The notes beneath the pieces are model-generated. The model was not told the origin of the DNA. It made no database searches and saw only the letters and a list, made by a program, of their open reading frames with translations. This document shows positions 6,848 to 7,753 of a stretch of 7,753 bases of DNA, in pieces. The DNA is from Alphaproteobacteria bacterium (GTDB lineage Bacteria > Pseudomonadota > Alphaproteobacteria > Elsterales > Elsteraceae). The translations under genes and the position numbers were made by a program. Each line of letters starts with the position of its first letter. The first letter of the stretch is position 1. The stretch lies in assembly GCA_013297545.1 (NCBI GenBank), contig JAAFHH010000128.1, positions 1 through 7,753 on the forward strand, in the 5' to 3' direction.

Positions 6848-7753
6848 ATGGCACAGGTTAATCTTCGCAATGTGGTGAAGACCTACGGCACCTACATGGC
6901 CGTGAATAATGTGTCGCTGACCATTGAAGACGGCGAGTTTGTTGCCCTCGTCGGTCCATCCGGCTGCGGCAAGACCACGACCTTGAACTTGATCGCCGGC
7001 CTGATCGAAATCACCGGCGGCGAGATCCGCGTCGACGACCGGCTGGTCAATGATCTCGACCCGAAGGATCGGGATATGGCGATGGTGTTCCAGAACTACG
7101 CGCTCTATCCCAATAAGTCGGTCTACAAGAACCTCGCCTTCCCGCTGCAGATGCGCAAACTGCCGCGGGCCGACATCGACACCAAGATCCGGGCGGCCGC
7201 CAAGGTGCTCGACATCTCGCACTTGCTTGAGCGCAAGCCACGCGAACTGTCCGGCGGCCAGCAACAGCGCGTCGCCCTCGGACGCGCGCTTGTGCGTGAG
7301 CCCAAGGTGTTCTTGATGGACGAGCCGCTGTCCAATCTCGATGCCAAGCTGCGGGTGCAGATGCGCGCAGAACTGAAACGCTTCCATCGCGATCTGGGCG
7401 CCACGATCATCTATGTGACGCACGACCAGCTCGAAGCCGTGACGATGGCCGACAAGATGGCCGTGATGAACGGCGGCTTGCTGCAGCAGTACGACCGACC
7501 CGAAGTGGTGTTCGAACATCCAGTCAACACCTTCGTGGCTGGATTTGTTGGCAGCCCCGCGATGAACCTCGTGCCCGCAGAGGTGGCAGCCGGTGGCACC
7601 GCGGTTGAGAGTGCGGAGGGTTGGCGCATGGATCTGTCGCCCCGCAACGCCCAGCGGGTAGCGGCCAGCGGATCGCGCAAAGTGGTGATCGGTGCGCGGC
7701 ATGGCACGATCCAGCTCGCCAAGGGTGTTGCAGCCGGTTCCGTGCCAGGCTCG
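6848..7753 (+). CDS. ABC transporter ATP-binding protein, MalK/UgpC type, 3' end outside the window
   Basis: Energising subunit of the importer. 302 codons are read without a stop to the window edge. Walker A GPSGCGKT is at residues 36-43, Q-loop Q82, signature LSGGQQQR at 134-141, Walker B VFLMDEP at 154-160 with E159 as catalytic base, D-loop SNLD at 162-165, and switch His H192. The nucleotide-binding domain is therefore complete. From about residue 235 the C-terminal regulatory (TOBE-type) region begins and is cut off; full members are about 350-370 aa. The segment after the Q-loop reads YALYPNKSVYKN, where relatives usually have H-M-T in place of N-K-S. The usual GIRPEH stretch of the regulatory region appears as GARHGT. 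GAGG sits directly against the ATG, so GGGGAA at 6832-6837 is the better spaced ribosome-binding site. An ATG at 6837 is in another frame. Confidence 0.93.
   Translation, partial: MAQVNLRNVVKTYGTYMAVNNVSLTIEDGEFVALVGPSGCGKTTTLNLIAGLIEITGGEIRVDDRLVNDLDPKDRDMAMVFQNYALYPNKSVYKNLAFPLQMRKLPRADIDTKIRAAAKVLDISHLLERKPRELSGGQQQRVALGRALVREPKVFLMDEPLSNLDAKLRVQMRAELKRFHRDLGATIIYVTHDQLEAVTMADKMAVMNGGLLQQYDRPEVVFEHPVNTFVAGFVGSPAMNLVPAEVAAGGTAVESAEGWRMDLSPRNAQRVAASGSRKVVIGARHGTIQLAKGVAAGSVPGS

Noticed and set aside
5900..7702. 600-codon open frame on the minus strand, opposite the second permease and the ATPase
   Set aside because: It spans two well-supported genes and reads as a His/Arg/Asp/Gln-rich sequence without a recognisable domain, typical of the antisense of GC-biased codons.

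Overview
The window is GC-rich, with strong G/C bias in third codon positions, and carries seven co-oriented protein-coding genes on the + strand packed with little spacing. The gene style fits a soil- or plant-associated alphaproteobacterium: a Tat-exported family 1 solute-binding protein, MalF/MalG-type permeases, and enolase-superfamily genes next to a transporter. This taxonomic guess is inference from style only; no rRNA or marker gene is present.

Layout. (1) 29-1240 encodes an enolase-superfamily acid-sugar dehydratase whose full set of active-site residues matches D-galactonate dehydratase at a constant offset. (2) 1248-2060, 7 bp downstream, encodes a short-chain NAD(P)-dependent oxidoreductase of the extended type that resembles uronate dehydrogenase. 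(3) 2061-2193 is the only sizeable gap; it holds a 30-bp near-perfect palindrome and a weaker 14-bp one, and probably controls the downstream genes. (4) 2194-3387 encodes a second enolase-superfamily protein with a clearly different active site. (5) 3453-4949 encodes a periplasmic solute-binding protein with a Tat signal, followed by a GC-rich hairpin. (6) 5004-5945 and 5942-6820 encode the two ABC permeases, overlapping by 4 bp. (7) 6848 to the window end encodes the ABC ATPase, cut off by the window edge after 302 residues.

Working model (inference). The ABC importer brings in a sugar or sugar acid. The SDR oxidises a sugar or uronate, and the two enolase-superfamily enzymes dehydrate or isomerise sugar acids. 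No kinase, aldolase or regulator gene is visible in the window, so the pathway is incomplete here and the substrate cannot be named. I see no RNA gene, mobile element, CRISPR array or origin. The window looks like a catabolic locus built from known families. The points worth following are the unusual active site of the second enolase-family protein, the altered substrate loop of the SDR, and the palindromes between the two gene groups.
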